In this document: piece after piece, positions 50,222 through 59,575 of the stretch
Numbering within the stretch: the stretch's first letter is position 1
Layout: every line of letters begins with the position of its first letter
NCBI GenBank assembly: GCA_036871055.1
Contig: CP141893.1
Span: 2,914,001 to 2,978,000 of the forward strand
Reading direction: 5' to 3'
Length of the DNA: 64,000 bases
DNA from: Bisbaumannia sp015645095
GTDB lineage: Bacteria > Pseudomonadota > Gammaproteobacteria > Pseudomonadales > Halomonadaceae
Translations under genes and position numbers: made by a program
The notes under the pieces: generated by a model
The model's database searches: none
What the model saw: only the letters and a program-made list of their open reading frames with translations
What the model was told of the DNA's origin: nothing

Positions 50222-51316
50222 ATGCTGTTAAGTTCCGTCGATACCGCCTGCCGGCGCGCCGAGACGTCCTCCGAGGTCGGTGTACCGCCGGGGCGCTGGC
50301 GCCTGGCCCGGGGCGGCCATAGCCTGCTCATCGACAAGCGCGACCTGGTCGTCACCCTGCTGCTGCTGCTCGGCCTGCTGGCGGCCTCCGCCGCCTACCT
50401 GGCCCTGGGCAGCGTGACCCTGGGCCCCGGCGAACTCCTCGCCGGCCTGATCGGCGGCGGCGACCCCATGGCCGTTTTCCTGGTTCAGGAGCTGCGCCTG
50501 CCACGCCTGGTGGCGGCCTGGCTCACCGGCGCCGCCTTCGCCGTGGCCGGCTGCCTGATGCAGACCCTGGCCCGCAACCGCCTGGCCACTCCGGGGATCA
50601 TCGGCATCGACAACGGCGCCACCGCCTTCGCCGTGGCCTCGGTGGTGGGCCTCGGCGTCTCCCTGGCCCCGCCGGCCATGGCCCTGGCCGGGGCCGCCAC
50701 CGCCGCGGCCCTCACCTTCGGCCTGGCCAGCGGTGGCGACACCCGGGGCTACCGCTTTATCGTCGCCGGCATCGGCGTGGGGGCAGTGTTCGGGGCCGTC
50801 ACCCAACTGCTGCTGGCGCGGGTGGCCATCGATACCGCCAATGCCGCCTACCCCTGGACGGTGGGCACCCTCAATGCCCGCTCCGGCCAGGCGGTCACGG
50901 TGCTGGCCATCGGCCTGGCCGTCGGCCTGCCGCTGGCGCTGGCGCTGGCCCGCTCACTGAACCTGATGCGCTTCAGCGACGCCGTGGCCAGCGGCCTCGG
51001 CGTCATGCTGCGCCGGCGCCGCTGGCAGGTGCTGTCGCTGTCGGTGCTGCTCACCGGCCTGGCGGTGGCGGTGGCCGGCCCGGTGGGCCTGGTGGGGCTG
51101 GTGGGGCCGGAGATCGCCCGTTCCCTGGCCTCTCGACGCGGCGTGCCGATCCTCGCCTCGGCCCTGGCCGGGGCCCTGGTGATGGTCCTGGCCGACCTGG
51201 CCGGACGGCTGCTGCTGGCCCCCATCGAGCTGCCGGTGGGCATCGTCACCGCCATCGTCGGCGGCCCCTGGCTGCTGTGGATCCTGTTGCGCCCCGCCGC
51301 CAAATCCCTGGCCTGA
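50222..51316 (+). CDS. Iron-siderophore ABC permease 2 (FecCD family)
   Basis: 364 residues, with an extra N-terminal ~45 residues (LLSSVDTACRRAETSSEVGV...) before the first membrane helix. Family motifs are ELRLPRLVAAWLTGAAFAVAG, QTLARNRLATPGIIGIDNGA and GPVGLVGLVGPEIARSLASR. Pairs with permease 1 and the ATPase. Start ATG 50222; ribosome site CTGGAG is acceptable. 27 bp after permease 1. Confidence 0.92.
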   Translation: MLLSSVDTACRRAETSSEVGVPPGRWRLARGGHSLLIDKRDLVVTLLLLLGLLAASAAYLALGSVTLGPGELLAGLIGGGDPMAVFLVQELRLPRLVAAWLTGAAFAVAGCLMQTLARNRLATPGIIGIDNGATAFAVASVVGLGVSLAPPAMALAGAATAAALTFGLASGGDTRGYRFIVAGIGVGAVFGAVTQLLLARVAIDTANAAYPWTVGTLNARSGQAVTVLAIGLAVGLPLALALARSLNLMRFSDAVASGLGVMLRRRRWQVLSLSVLLTGLAVAVAGPVGLVGLVGPEIARSLASRRGVPILASALAGALVMVLADLAGRLLLAPIELPVGIVTAIVGGPWLLWILLRPAAKSLA

Positions 51317-51340
51317 AGCCCCCATCGAAAGGAGTCCGAG

Positions 51341-52147
51341 ATGACCGCCGCCCACTCCCATCGCCTCCAGGCCCAGGACCTCCGCCTGGCCCACGGCCGC
51401 CAGGCCGTGATCGACGGCCTCGACCTGAGCCTGCCGCCGGGCCGGGTCACCGCCATCGTCGGCCCCAACGGCTGCGGCAAGTCGACCCTGCTGGCCGGCC
51501 TGGCCCGGCTGCATACGCCGGGGGGCGGCGCGGTACTGCTCGACGGCGAGGACATCCGGCGCCTGCCGGCGCGCACCCTGGCCCGGCGCCTGGCGCTGCT
51601 ACCCCAGGAGGCCACGGCCCCGGAGGGGCTCACCGTGGGCGACCTGATCCGCTTCGGCCGCCAGCCCCACCAGGGCTGGCTGCGGCAGTGGTCCGGCGAC
51701 GACCAGCGGGCGGTCGAGGAGGCCCTGGCCGCGGCGGACCTGGAGAGCCTGGCCGAGCGACCCCTGGAATCGCTCTCCGGCGGCCAGCGCCAGCGCGCCT
51801 GGATCGCCATGACCATCGCCCAGCAGACCCCGCTGCTGCTGCTCGACGAACCCACCTCGGCGCTGGACCTGGGCCACCAGCTGGAGGTCTTCGAGCTGGT
51901 GCGCCGCCTGGCCGAGGCCGGCCGCACCCTGGCCCTGGTACTGCATGACCTGCCCAGTGCCTGCCGCTACGCCGATCACCTGGTGGCCATGCGCGACGGG
52001 CGCATCATCGCCCAGGGCCCGCCCGCCGCGGTGGTCACCCGGGAGCTGGTCCGCGCGCTCTATGACGTGGAGTGCACCCTGCTCAGCGACCCGGCCACCG
52101 GCACCCCGGTGCTCACCGACCTGCGCCGGGTGCGTGCCAGCCGCTAA
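51341..52147 (+). CDS. Iron-siderophore ABC ATPase (FecE/FepC type)
   Basis: 268 residues. Walker A GPNGCGKST (41-49), Q-loop LLPQEATAPEG, signature LSGGQRQR, Walker B LLLLDEPTS and His switch in VLHDLPSAC. It powers the two FecCD permeases. AAGGAGT ribosome site. Ends overlapping the convergent lipase-like gene by 4 bp. Confidence 0.93.
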   Translation: MTAAHSHRLQAQDLRLAHGRQAVIDGLDLSLPPGRVTAIVGPNGCGKSTLLAGLARLHTPGGGAVLLDGEDIRRLPARTLARRLALLPQEATAPEGLTVGDLIRFGRQPHQGWLRQWSGDDQRAVEEALAAADLESLAERPLESLSGGQRQRAWIAMTIAQQTPLLLLDEPTSALDLGHQLEVFELVRRLAEAGRTLALVLHDLPSACRYADHLVAMRDGRIIAQGPPAAVVTRELVRALYDVECTLLSDPATGTPVLTDLRRVRASR

Positions 52148-53553
52148 TCCGGGGCGGCAGCGTCGCGCAGCGTCACGACCCGCTCGTGCTGGGAACGATG
52201 CAGGACGATGTCCACTATCAAGGTACGATGGGGCCGGAAGAAGGCGGCCAGCTGGCCCGCGTCCAGCCGCAGGTCGTCGATATCCTCGTCGGCGTAGGTG
52301 AGAAAACCCACCGGGGGATCCGCCGCCTCCGGCCCCAGCATGGGGTCGGCGGTGATCGACAGGCCAAGCTCGGTGCCGGCCTTGGCCACCTCGTGACGCA
52401 GCCGGGCGGTATCGATATAGAAGCTGCGGTAGGAGGTGTCATCACCGTAGGGATGCACCTTGAGGATCACCTTCTCGTGCATCACCCGGGCCAGGGCGCC
52501 ACCGTCGCGGCGATCGTCCCGGGGATCGTAGAACTCGATCAAATAGTCCGACACCGGCGCCCCGAACTGATCCACCACCCGCACCAGGGTGTTCTGGTAG
52601 CCGGGCTTGCCCCGCCGCTCGCCGGGGGCCTGGGTCAGGGCCGCGGTCGCCGCCTCCCAGGCGTCGCAGTGGGCCGTGAAGCCGTCATCCTCCACCCTCA
52701 GGGCCTCGAGGATCAGCCCCAGGGCCAGGCGCTGGGCACCGCTGAACCGGCTCTCCGGGGCATCGAGCTTGATGGTGGTGTGATCCAGGCCGTCGACGAG
52801 GCGAAAGGCGCAGCGTCCGCTGGAGTCCTGCCAGCCCGCCAGGCGCGGCACCGTGACCGGCTGCCCCGCCTGGTGGCCCTCCTCGAAGTGAATCTGGCCC
52901 CGGGCGCAGTTGAGGTTGGCGGTGGAAATGCGCACCGTGCCATCGCCCCCCGCCTCGTTGGCCACCGAGCGGATGCCGCCATAGCCCTGGTTGCCCACCA
53001 GCACGCTGCACAGGGTGCGCCCCGGGGCGAAGGGGCCCGGTTCGCTAGCGAAGCGGTCACGCAGCGCCAGCTCCCAGCTGTAGGGGCTGGCCAGCTCCAG
53101 GCCGCGCAGGATCCCGGCGCCGGCCTCGAAGCGCGGCTGCTCCGGCTGGGCATGGAAGAAGCCATTGATCGCCCGCCCCACCAGCGAGCGCCCGTGATGG
53201 GCCAGGGGCGAGCCGAAGTTGGCCGGGGCCAGCATCACCAGGTGCTTGATGGGGTAGGCGTCGGGGGCGAAGTGGCGGGCCAGCCAGTCGCGGATCACCA
53301 GGCCGCCGGTGGAGTGGACGATGGCATCCACGCTGGCCGGGGCGCGAGGCAAGCCTTCCCGGGTCCAGGCCTGCTCCAGGGCCGCCTGGAGGTCATCGAA
53401 GCGCAGGGCGTCGTGGCGGGAAAGGTAGTCGCCGATGGCGATGCGCTGAATGCGCCTGGCCCCCAGGTGGCGACGCAGGTGACCGGCCAGGCGCTCGAAG
53501 GCCTCGCCGGTGTCGTTCCAGCCATGCAGCAGGATCAGGGGTCGCTGGGCCAT
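52144..53553 (-). CDS. Cytoplasmic alpha/beta hydrolase (lipase-like)
   Basis: 469 residues. N-terminal hydrolase domain with oxyanion LILLHGWNDTG and nucleophile elbow VHSTGGLVIRDW (H-S-T-G-G). Asp and His of the triad are plausibly in LVDGLDHTTIKL. A C-terminal half (residues about 300-469: NTLVRVVDQFGAPVSDYLIEFYDPRD) looks like an extra beta-rich domain, which is uncommon. No signal peptide. Stand-alone gene, tail-to-tail with the ABC ATPase. Substrate unknown. Confidence 0.8.
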   Translation of the reverse strand: MAQRPLILLHGWNDTGEAFERLAGHLRRHLGARRIQRIAIGDYLSRHDALRFDDLQAALEQAWTREGLPRAPASVDAIVHSTGGLVIRDWLARHFAPDAYPIKHLVMLAPANFGSPLAHHGRSLVGRAINGFFHAQPEQPRFEAGAGILRGLELASPYSWELALRDRFASEPGPFAPGRTLCSVLVGNQGYGGIRSVANEAGGDGTVRISTANLNCARGQIHFEEGHQAGQPVTVPRLAGWQDSSGRCAFRLVDGLDHTTIKLDAPESRFSGAQRLALGLILEALRVEDDGFTAHCDAWEAATAALTQAPGERRGKPGYQNTLVRVVDQFGAPVSDYLIEFYDPRDDRRDGGALARVMHEKVILKVHPYGDDTSYRSFYIDTARLRHEVAKAGTELGLSITADPMLGPEAADPPVGFLTYADEDIDDLRLDAGQLAAFFRPHRTLIVDIVLHRSQHERVVTLRDAAAPD

Positions 53554-53620
53554 GGCGCGCCTCTCCCTCCACAGGCCCCGGATGGGGCGGCCGCCGTGGC
53601 CCGGCGACCCTGATCCCAGC

Positions 53621-54463
53621 TTAGTTCGTGGTGAGCGTCTCTCCCACCCGCAGCGTCTCCCCCTCCCCGGCCAGCAGGATGGCGTTCTGGCCGAAATACC
53701 CCCCCTTGAGGTGGGGCTGGGTCTTCATCTCGATCAGGGTCTGCAGCGGTTCGCCGGCCTGGGGGATCTCACCGCTACTCTGATCGACGGTGGGAATCTG
53801 GCAACGCTTGCAGGGCTTGCGCAGCCCCAGGTGATAGCGGCCATCCCCGGCCACCAGGCTCTCCCAGCCATCTTCGGCGAAGGCCTCGGCACCGGCGACA
53901 ACGAGATTGGGCCGGAAACGCGCCATGGGCACCGGGGCCAGGCCCTTGCCCCGCAAGACCTCGTTGAGGGCGTCCAGGGAGGCCTGGTTGGCCACCAGCA
54001 GGGGGTAGCCATCGGCGAAGCCGGTATGGGCGTGCTCGCCATCGCGCAGATGGTCGGGTTCCACCGCGCGGCGATGGTCGTCGGGAAAACGCACCAGCCG
54101 CAGGCCCTGCCCCCGGACGCGGCCCAGCACCTCGGTCAGCCAGCCGGCCGCCGCCTCCCCTTCATCGAGGCCCGGGCAACGCTGCTTGAAGATCTCGACC
54201 TCGAGACGGGGGCGCTCCCGCGGCGCCAGCGGCACGCTCAGCGGCGCCGCCTCGGGGTGCTCCAGCACCAGGGCCGTCGCCTCCAGGCGCACGGAGACCC
54301 GCGCCATGGCCGGCAACTGGCGCTGGGTGACGAAGCGCCCGCTCTCGTCCACCACCATCCAGCGGCGGTCCCACTCGAGCCCTCGGGGACCGAGCTCGGC
54401 CGCGTCCAGGGCGATGCCGCCCAGCGACTTGACCGGATAGATGGCGACATGGGTGATCTGCAT
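53621..54463 (-). CDS. MOSC-domain protein (YcbX/MARC-like)
   Basis: 280 residues. N-terminal beta-barrel MOSC_N (VAIYPVKSLGGIALDAAELGPRGLEWDRRWMVVD quoted in part) and MOSC domain with the Moco-binding Cys in RKPCKRCQIPTVD and the typical FRPNLVV. Binds molybdenum cofactor and reduces N-hydroxylated bases (YcbX role in E. coli, partnered by a reductase not seen here). AGGAG ribosome site; start 54463 matches the family. Confidence 0.9.
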   Translation of the reverse strand: MQITHVAIYPVKSLGGIALDAAELGPRGLEWDRRWMVVDESGRFVTQRQLPAMARVSVRLEATALVLEHPEAAPLSVPLAPRERPRLEVEIFKQRCPGLDEGEAAAGWLTEVLGRVRGQGLRLVRFPDDHRRAVEPDHLRDGEHAHTGFADGYPLLVANQASLDALNEVLRGKGLAPVPMARFRPNLVVAGAEAFAEDGWESLVAGDGRYHLGLRKPCKRCQIPTVDQSSGEIPQAGEPLQTLIEMKTQPHLKGGYFGQNAILLAGEGETLRVGETLTTN

Positions 54464-54485
54464 CCTCGACTCCTGAACGATAGGC

Positions 54486-55118
54486 CTACTGACTGGTAGC
54501 GACCAGGGAGCCCCCGGCCGCCATGAAGAGTCCGCCGGTGGCGCGATTGAAGGCCCGCACCCGGCCGGGGCGGTCGAACCAGCGCCCCAGGCCGGAGCCC
54601 ATGGCGGCATAGGTCGACATCAGGCTGATGTCGATCACCAGCCAGGTCAGCGCCAGGATGGCGAACTGCATGAACTGCGGCTCGCCGACGCTGATGAAGT
54701 TGGGAAACAGGGCCGCGAAGAAGAGCAGGTCCTTGGGATTGCTGATCCCCACCATGAAACCATGGCGAAACAGCCGCGGAATCGAGGTGCCGACCACCCT
54801 CTCCGGCGCCGGTCCCCCTTGGCTGGGGGTCTCGGGCCGGGCCAGCCAGGCCTGCAGGCCGAGAAAGATCAGGTAGGCGCCGCCGAGCAGCTTGAGCAGT
54901 TGGAAGGCGGCCTCGGAGGTAGCCAGGATGGCACCGAGCCCCAGGGCGGAGAGCGTCATCATCACCAGCGAGGCCAGGGTGCCGCCGAGCACCGTGGCGG
55001 TGGCGCGGTGGCGGCCGAAGCGCAGCCCGTGGGCGGTGCACAGCAGCGCCACCGGGCCGGGAAAGATGATCAGGGCGCTGATCACGCCCACGTAAGTCAG
55101 CCAGGTCCATAGCTCCAT
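54486..55118 (-). CDS. LysE/RhtB-family amino-acid exporter
   Basis: 210 residues, six transmembrane helices. Family hallmarks are GPVALLCTAHGLRFGRHRATA, 'LGGAYLIFLGLQAW' and 'FRHGFMVGISNPKDLLFFAALFPNF'. Exports amino acids such as lysine, threonine or homoserine lactone across the inner membrane. The MOSC gene follows 22 bp later on the same strand. Divergent-promoter side toward 55119. Confidence 0.9.
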   Translation of the reverse strand: MELWTWLTYVGVISALIIFPGPVALLCTAHGLRFGRHRATATVLGGTLASLVMMTLSALGLGAILATSEAAFQLLKLLGGAYLIFLGLQAWLARPETPSQGGPAPERVVGTSIPRLFRHGFMVGISNPKDLLFFAALFPNFISVGEPQFMQFAILALTWLVIDISLMSTYAAMGSGLGRWFDRPGRVRAFNRATGGLFMAAGGSLVATSQ

Positions 55119-55149
55119 GGGTGCCGTCCTTTGCGTTGGGGAAGCCGGC

Positions 55150-55440
55150 TCAGAGCCGTTCGATATCGATCAGGTAGCCGATGATGGGGTAGCCCGCCTG
55201 GCGGGCGGCCTTCTCGGCCTCCATCTGCGCTTCCAGCTTGGAGATGCTGGAGGACTCGTACTCGAAGACCTCGTCCAGGGCGAGTTGTCGGGGTCGCACC
55301 GCCAGCTTGACGCGGTAGCCGACGCGATGGGAGCTCACCGCCGGCTTCGGCGGCTTGGGGGTCGGGGGCTTCTTGGGTTTGGTGAAGGCATCGATCTCGC
55401 GACGGATGCTCTCCTCGAAGTCATTCAGATCGGCGGACAT
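55150..55440 (-). CDS. Small hypothetical protein
   Basis: 96 residues, soluble. Sequence MSADLNDFEESIRREIDAFT at the start, a Lys/Pro-rich linker (KPKKPPTPKPPKP), then a domain with GYRVKLAVRPRQLALDEVFEYESSSIS and GYPIIGYLIDIERL. No ribosome site is strong, but codon use is typical. Longer upstream reading to 55665 overlaps the EamA gene and is rejected. No family known to me. Confidence 0.55.
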   Translation of the reverse strand: MSADLNDFEESIRREIDAFTKPKKPPTPKPPKPAVSSHRVGYRVKLAVRPRQLALDEVFEYESSSISKLEAQMEAEKAARQAGYPIIGYLIDIERL

Positions 55441-55546
55441 AGGCGTATCTGGTGTTCCCTGGGGATGCTCCCCTACTATACCAGAGCCATCGCCAGACCC
55501 TAGTGCCAGGCGATGCCAGGCCTTGCCCCCTCTTGACGGAGCCCCT

Positions 55547-56440
55547 ATGTCACCGGCCGATTCCCTGCGCCTGCTGCTGCTCTCCTCGCTATGGGGGCTC
55601 TCCTTCATCTTTATGCGGGTGGCGGTGCCGGAGTTCGGCCCGGTGCCCTTGATCCTGGTGCGCATGGGGGTGGGGGCCCTGCTGCTGATTCCGCTGCTGC
55701 TCAGCCTGCGCTACCTGCGCCTGGTGTGGCAGAACAAGGGTGGCCTGCTGCTGCTGGGCCTGGTCAACCATGTGCTGCCCTTCTCGCTGCTGGCCCTGGC
55801 CACCACCCGGCTGGAGGCGGGCTTCACCTCGTTGATCAATGCCACCACGCCGATCTTCACCGCCCTGCTGGGGGCGCTCTGCTTCGCCACCCCGATCCGG
55901 CGCCAGCAGTACCTGGGGCTGGCCCTGGCCTTCTTCGGCGTCTATGTGCTCTCGGCGGATCGCCTCGACTTCGCCCTGGGCGGCGACGGCTGGTTTATCC
56001 TCGCCGTGCTCGGCGCCACCTTCTGCTACGGCCTGGCCAGCAACTACTCCAAGGCCTACCTGGCCCACCTGCCGGTGCGGGTCCTGGCGGCGGGCAGCGC
56101 GGCCATGTCGGCGCTGCTCCTGCTGCTGCCGGGGCTCTGGCTGTGGCCGGCGGAGCCGATCGGCGGCCTGGCCTGGGCCAACGGCCTGGCGCTCGCCGCC
56201 TTCAGCACCACCGGCGCCTTCCTGCTCTACTTCGGGCTGATCGCCAGCGCCGGGGCCACCGCCACCTCCACGGTGACCTTCCTGGTGCCGGTCAGCGCCC
56301 TGCTGTGGGGCTATCTGCTGCTGGGCGAGCGGCTCGGGCTGCAGGTCCTCGCCGGCATGGCCATCACCCTGGTGGGCACCGCCATCGCCACCGGCCTGCT
56401 GCGCCTGAAGCGCCGGCAGGATGCCCCGCCCACGCCCTGA
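55547..56440 (+). CDS. EamA/DMT-family transporter
   Basis: 297 residues, ten transmembrane segments in two EamA repeats (SLWGLSFIFMRVAVPEFGPV, TFCYGLASNYSKAYLAHLPV). Member of the drug/metabolite transporter superfamily, like RhaT/YdcZ-type exporters. Substrate unknown. Start 55547 follows GACGGAGC. A reading frame extends upstream to 55355 but overlaps the preceding antisense gene and is not used. Confidence 0.9.
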   Translation: MSPADSLRLLLLSSLWGLSFIFMRVAVPEFGPVPLILVRMGVGALLLIPLLLSLRYLRLVWQNKGGLLLLGLVNHVLPFSLLALATTRLEAGFTSLINATTPIFTALLGALCFATPIRRQQYLGLALAFFGVYVLSADRLDFALGGDGWFILAVLGATFCYGLASNYSKAYLAHLPVRVLAAGSAAMSALLLLLPGLWLWPAEPIGGLAWANGLALAAFSTTGAFLLYFGLIASAGATATSTVTFLVPVSALLWGYLLLGERLGLQVLAGMAITLVGTAIATGLLRLKRRQDAPPTP

Positions 56441-56522
56441 GCGCCCGGGGCGTGGTCTGGGTCGCCCCCCTCAGTGTCGCGGCTCGGCGACTACCCTGAA
56501 AGGAATCTCCCCGGGAGGTGCC

Positions 56523-57305
56523 ATGGCCAGTATCGAGATCGAGATTCGGGCCCATGCCGAGCTGAACGACTTCCTGCCGCCGACGCGGCGCCGGCGCCCC
56601 TTCCGCCAGGTCCTGAGTCGTCGTGCCTCGGTCAAGGACCTGATCGAGGCCCAGGGCGTGCCCCACCCCGAGGTCAATGTCATCGTCGCCGACGGCGTCT
56701 CGGTGGGCTTCGATCACCGCCTCGACCCCGCCGAGGGGGTCCCGCGACGCCTCGATATCTATCCCTGGTCTCAGACCCCCGCCCTGGTGCGTGTCCATCA
56801 CCTGCGCCCGCGGCCCGAGTGGCCGCCGCGCTGGGTGCTGGACGTCCACCTAGGGCGCCTGGCCGGCTACCTGCGCCTGCTCGGCTTCGACTGTCGCTAC
56901 CGCAACGACCTGGATGACGCAACGCTGGCCGCCTGCAGCGCGTCGGAGGGCCGGGTGCTGCTGACCCGGGACCGTCGCCTGCTGATGCGCCGCTGTATCA
57001 CGCTCGGCCACTATGTCCGCGCCACGGCGCCGCGCCACCAGCTCGAGGAGGTCTGCACGGTCTTCGATCTCTTCAATGCCTTCGCCCCCTTCACCCGCTG
57101 CAGCCACTGCAACGGGCCCCTCGGGCCGGTGCCCAAGGCCGAGATCGTCGATCGCCTGGCTCCCCTGACCCGCCGCCATGTGCGCCACTTCCTGCGATGC
57201 CGCGACTGCGACCGGCTCTACTGGCACGGCAGTCACCTGCCACGGATGCGCGAGCTGGTGGCCAGCCTCTCTCGACCTCCCCGGGGACCTCTGCCCTCCG
57301 GATAA
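56523..57305 (+). CDS. Mut7-C RNase-domain protein with ubiquitin-like N-terminus
   Basis: 260 residues. N-terminal ~80 residues match the ubiquitin-like fold of the Mut7-C ubiquitin domain (EIEIRAHAELNDFLPP, VADGVSVGFDHRL). Then a PIN-like Mut7-C RNase domain (WVLDVHLGRLAGYLRLLGFD, EGRVLLTRDRRLLMRR with acidic residues) and a C-terminal zinc ribbon (CSHCN...CRDCDRLYWHGSH). Likely an RNA endonuclease with unknown target. GGGAGGTG ribosome site. Single gene, followed by the convergent EF-G-like gene. Confidence 0.85.
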   Translation: MASIEIEIRAHAELNDFLPPTRRRRPFRQVLSRRASVKDLIEAQGVPHPEVNVIVADGVSVGFDHRLDPAEGVPRRLDIYPWSQTPALVRVHHLRPRPEWPPRWVLDVHLGRLAGYLRLLGFDCRYRNDLDDATLAACSASEGRVLLTRDRRLLMRRCITLGHYVRATAPRHQLEEVCTVFDLFNAFAPFTRCSHCNGPLGPVPKAEIVDRLAPLTRRHVRHFLRCRDCDRLYWHGSHLPRMRELVASLSRPPRGPLPSG

Positions 57306-57394
57306 GCCCCCGCCGGGCGAAACCATCGGCTGGTGGAGCGATCACCGGCTACGCGCCGGGACATTGCCCAGGGTGACGGCGCCTTCAGTGGCGC

Positions 57395-59437
57395 TCAGCT
57401 CTCGTCCTCCTGCGGACGATAGGCCTTGATCAGTGGCTTCTGCACGCTCTCCGGGGCCGGCTCGTGGTGGCTGAAGCGCAGCGCATAGGTGCCGGCGCCG
57501 CCGGTCATGGCGTTGAGGCGGTGGGGATAGTCGAGCACCTCGGCCAGCGGTACCAGGGCCTGGAGGCTGACCAGTTCGCCCAGGGTCTGGGTATCGAGGA
57601 TGCGCCCGCGACTGGTGGTCAGGTCGGCGGTCAGGTCGCCCATGGCACGCCCCGGCGCCTCCACGGTGAGCTCGACCACCGGCTCCAGCACCAGGGGACT
57701 GGCCTGGCGCACCGCCTCGAGGAAGGCCTTGCGACCGGCGATCACGAAGGCGATCTCCTTGGAGTCCACCGGGTGGGTCTTGCCATCGAGCACGGTGACG
57801 CGCAGGTCCTGCAGCGGATAGCCCGCCAGGGCGCCGGCGGCCAGCCCCTGGCGCACGCCCTTCTCTACCGCCGGCAACAGCGACGAGGGAATGGCGCCGC
57901 CGCGGATGGTGTCGGCGAATTCGACGCCGGCCCCGCGGGGCAAGGGCTCGACCCGCAGCAAGACTTCGCCGAACTGGCCGGCGCCGCCGCTCTGCTTCTT
58001 GTGCCGATAATGCCCCTCGGCGGCGGCGGCGATGGTCTCGCGGTAGGCGATGGAAGGCGTGCTGGTGGCCACCTCCACCTTGAAACGCTGGGCGAGCCGC
58101 TCCAGGGCGGTGCGCAGGTGCAGCTCGCCGAGGCCACGCAGCACCGTCTCCTGGGTCACCGCGTCCTGCTCCACGGCGAGCCCCGGGTCCTCCTCCACCA
58201 GCCTGGTCAGGGCCTCGGAGAGGCGCTGCTCGTCGCCATGGCGGGTGGCGGCAATCGCCAGGCCGAACACCGGGGCCGGCAGGGCCAGCGGGCGCAGGCG
58301 GATATGATCCTCGTCGTGGGAGTCGTGGAGCACGCTGTCCAGGGTCGCCTCCTCCACCTTGGTCAGGGCGCACAGCTCGCCGGGGCCGCAGCTCGCCACC
58401 TCCCGGGGGCTTCGCCCCTCGAAGCGCAGCAGGGTCCCGACCCGGAAGGGCTTGCGGGCCTCGCCGGCAAACAGCCGGGTATCGCGCCCCACGGTGCCCT
58501 GATGGACCCGGAACAGCGCCACCTTGCCGAGATACGGGTCGTGCTCGATGCGCACCACATGGGCCAGCACATGGGCCCGGGGATCCGGTCGCGCCGGGAA
58601 CTCGCTCTCGCCCTCGTCATCGATGCGCAGGAAGGGCGGCGGGTTGCCCTCCAGGGGGCTGGGCATCAGCCGGGCGAAGACCTCCAGCAGTTCCTCGACC
58701 CCGGCGCCCGTGGCCGCCGAGACGAAACACACCGGCACCAGATGGCCCTGGCGCAGGGCCGCCTCGAAGGGGTCATGGAGCTGGCCCGGCTCCAGGGCCT
58801 CGCCCTGCTCCAGGTAGAGCGCCATCAGGTCGTCGTCCAGCTCCACCACCTGGTCCACCAGTTGCTCGTGGGCCTCGGCCACCGAGGCGAAGTCCGCTTC
58901 CCCCTCGGGGGTGAAGAAGCAGTCGACCACCCGGGTCGCCCCCCGGGCCGGCAGGTTGAGGGCCAGGCACTCCGGCCCGACCTGCTCGCGCAAGGCCTCC
59001 AGCAGCGCCGGCAGCCGTGCCGGGGCCGCATCGATGCGATTGATGACGATCATCCGACACAGGCCGCGCTCCCCGGCCCAGGCCAGCAGGCGCCGGGCCA
59101 TGGCGTCGAGGCCCCGCTCGGCGTCGATCACCACCGCCACCGTCTCCACGGAGGGCAGGATGGAAAGGGCCGCGCCCTGGAAGTCGGCGTAGCCGGGGGT
59201 GTCGATCAGGTTGATCCAGGCCTCTCGCCAGGGCAGGCCCAGGGGCGTGGCGGTGATGGAGTGCTCGAGGGCCGCCTCCTGACCCTCTCCCGGAGGCGCC
59301 CCCTTGCGTGGCGCGGCCGGCTCCTCGACCCCGGCGGCGGCCAACAGGGCGTCGGCCAGGCGGGTCTTGCCTGCCCCGGCCTGGCCGACCAGGGCGATAT
59401 TGCGCAGGCATGCGGGGTCTCGTACGACGTGGCTCAT
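57395..59437 (-). CDS. Elongation factor G-like GTPase
   Basis: 680 residues, five EF-G-like domains. GTPase motifs: G1 GQAGAGKT (18-25), G2-like SIT (60-62), G3 DTPG (79-82) and G4 NRID (133-136, with Arg where NKxD is usual). Domain IV-like parts (KGVRQGLAAGALAGYPLQDL, GRAMGDLTADLTTSRGRI) match the translocase fold. This is the EF-G-like paralogue found in many proteobacteria rather than FusA, since it diverges from the canonical GHVDHGKT. Role in translation is unassigned. Promoter on the 59.4 kb side. Confidence 0.88.
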   Translation of the reverse strand: MSHVVRDPACLRNIALVGQAGAGKTRLADALLAAAGVEEPAAPRKGAPPGEGQEAALEHSITATPLGLPWREAWINLIDTPGYADFQGAALSILPSVETVAVVIDAERGLDAMARRLLAWAGERGLCRMIVINRIDAAPARLPALLEALREQVGPECLALNLPARGATRVVDCFFTPEGEADFASVAEAHEQLVDQVVELDDDLMALYLEQGEALEPGQLHDPFEAALRQGHLVPVCFVSAATGAGVEELLEVFARLMPSPLEGNPPPFLRIDDEGESEFPARPDPRAHVLAHVVRIEHDPYLGKVALFRVHQGTVGRDTRLFAGEARKPFRVGTLLRFEGRSPREVASCGPGELCALTKVEEATLDSVLHDSHDEDHIRLRPLALPAPVFGLAIAATRHGDEQRLSEALTRLVEEDPGLAVEQDAVTQETVLRGLGELHLRTALERLAQRFKVEVATSTPSIAYRETIAAAAEGHYRHKKQSGGAGQFGEVLLRVEPLPRGAGVEFADTIRGGAIPSSLLPAVEKGVRQGLAAGALAGYPLQDLRVTVLDGKTHPVDSKEIAFVIAGRKAFLEAVRQASPLVLEPVVELTVEAPGRAMGDLTADLTTSRGRILDTQTLGELVSLQALVPLAEVLDYPHRLNAMTGGAGTYALRFSHHEPAPESVQKPLIKAYRPQEDES

Positions 59438-59575
59438 GGCTGGCTCTCCCGACGATAGCGGCCCTAAAAGGGTAGCCCGCGGACGGCGTTGATGGAGGGC
59501 GACAGTCCGGTGCTATCCTGGCGGGAGTCGCCCCGCGTCCCCGCGGGGCTTCCCTCCCCTGCCAGGAGCCCTTCC

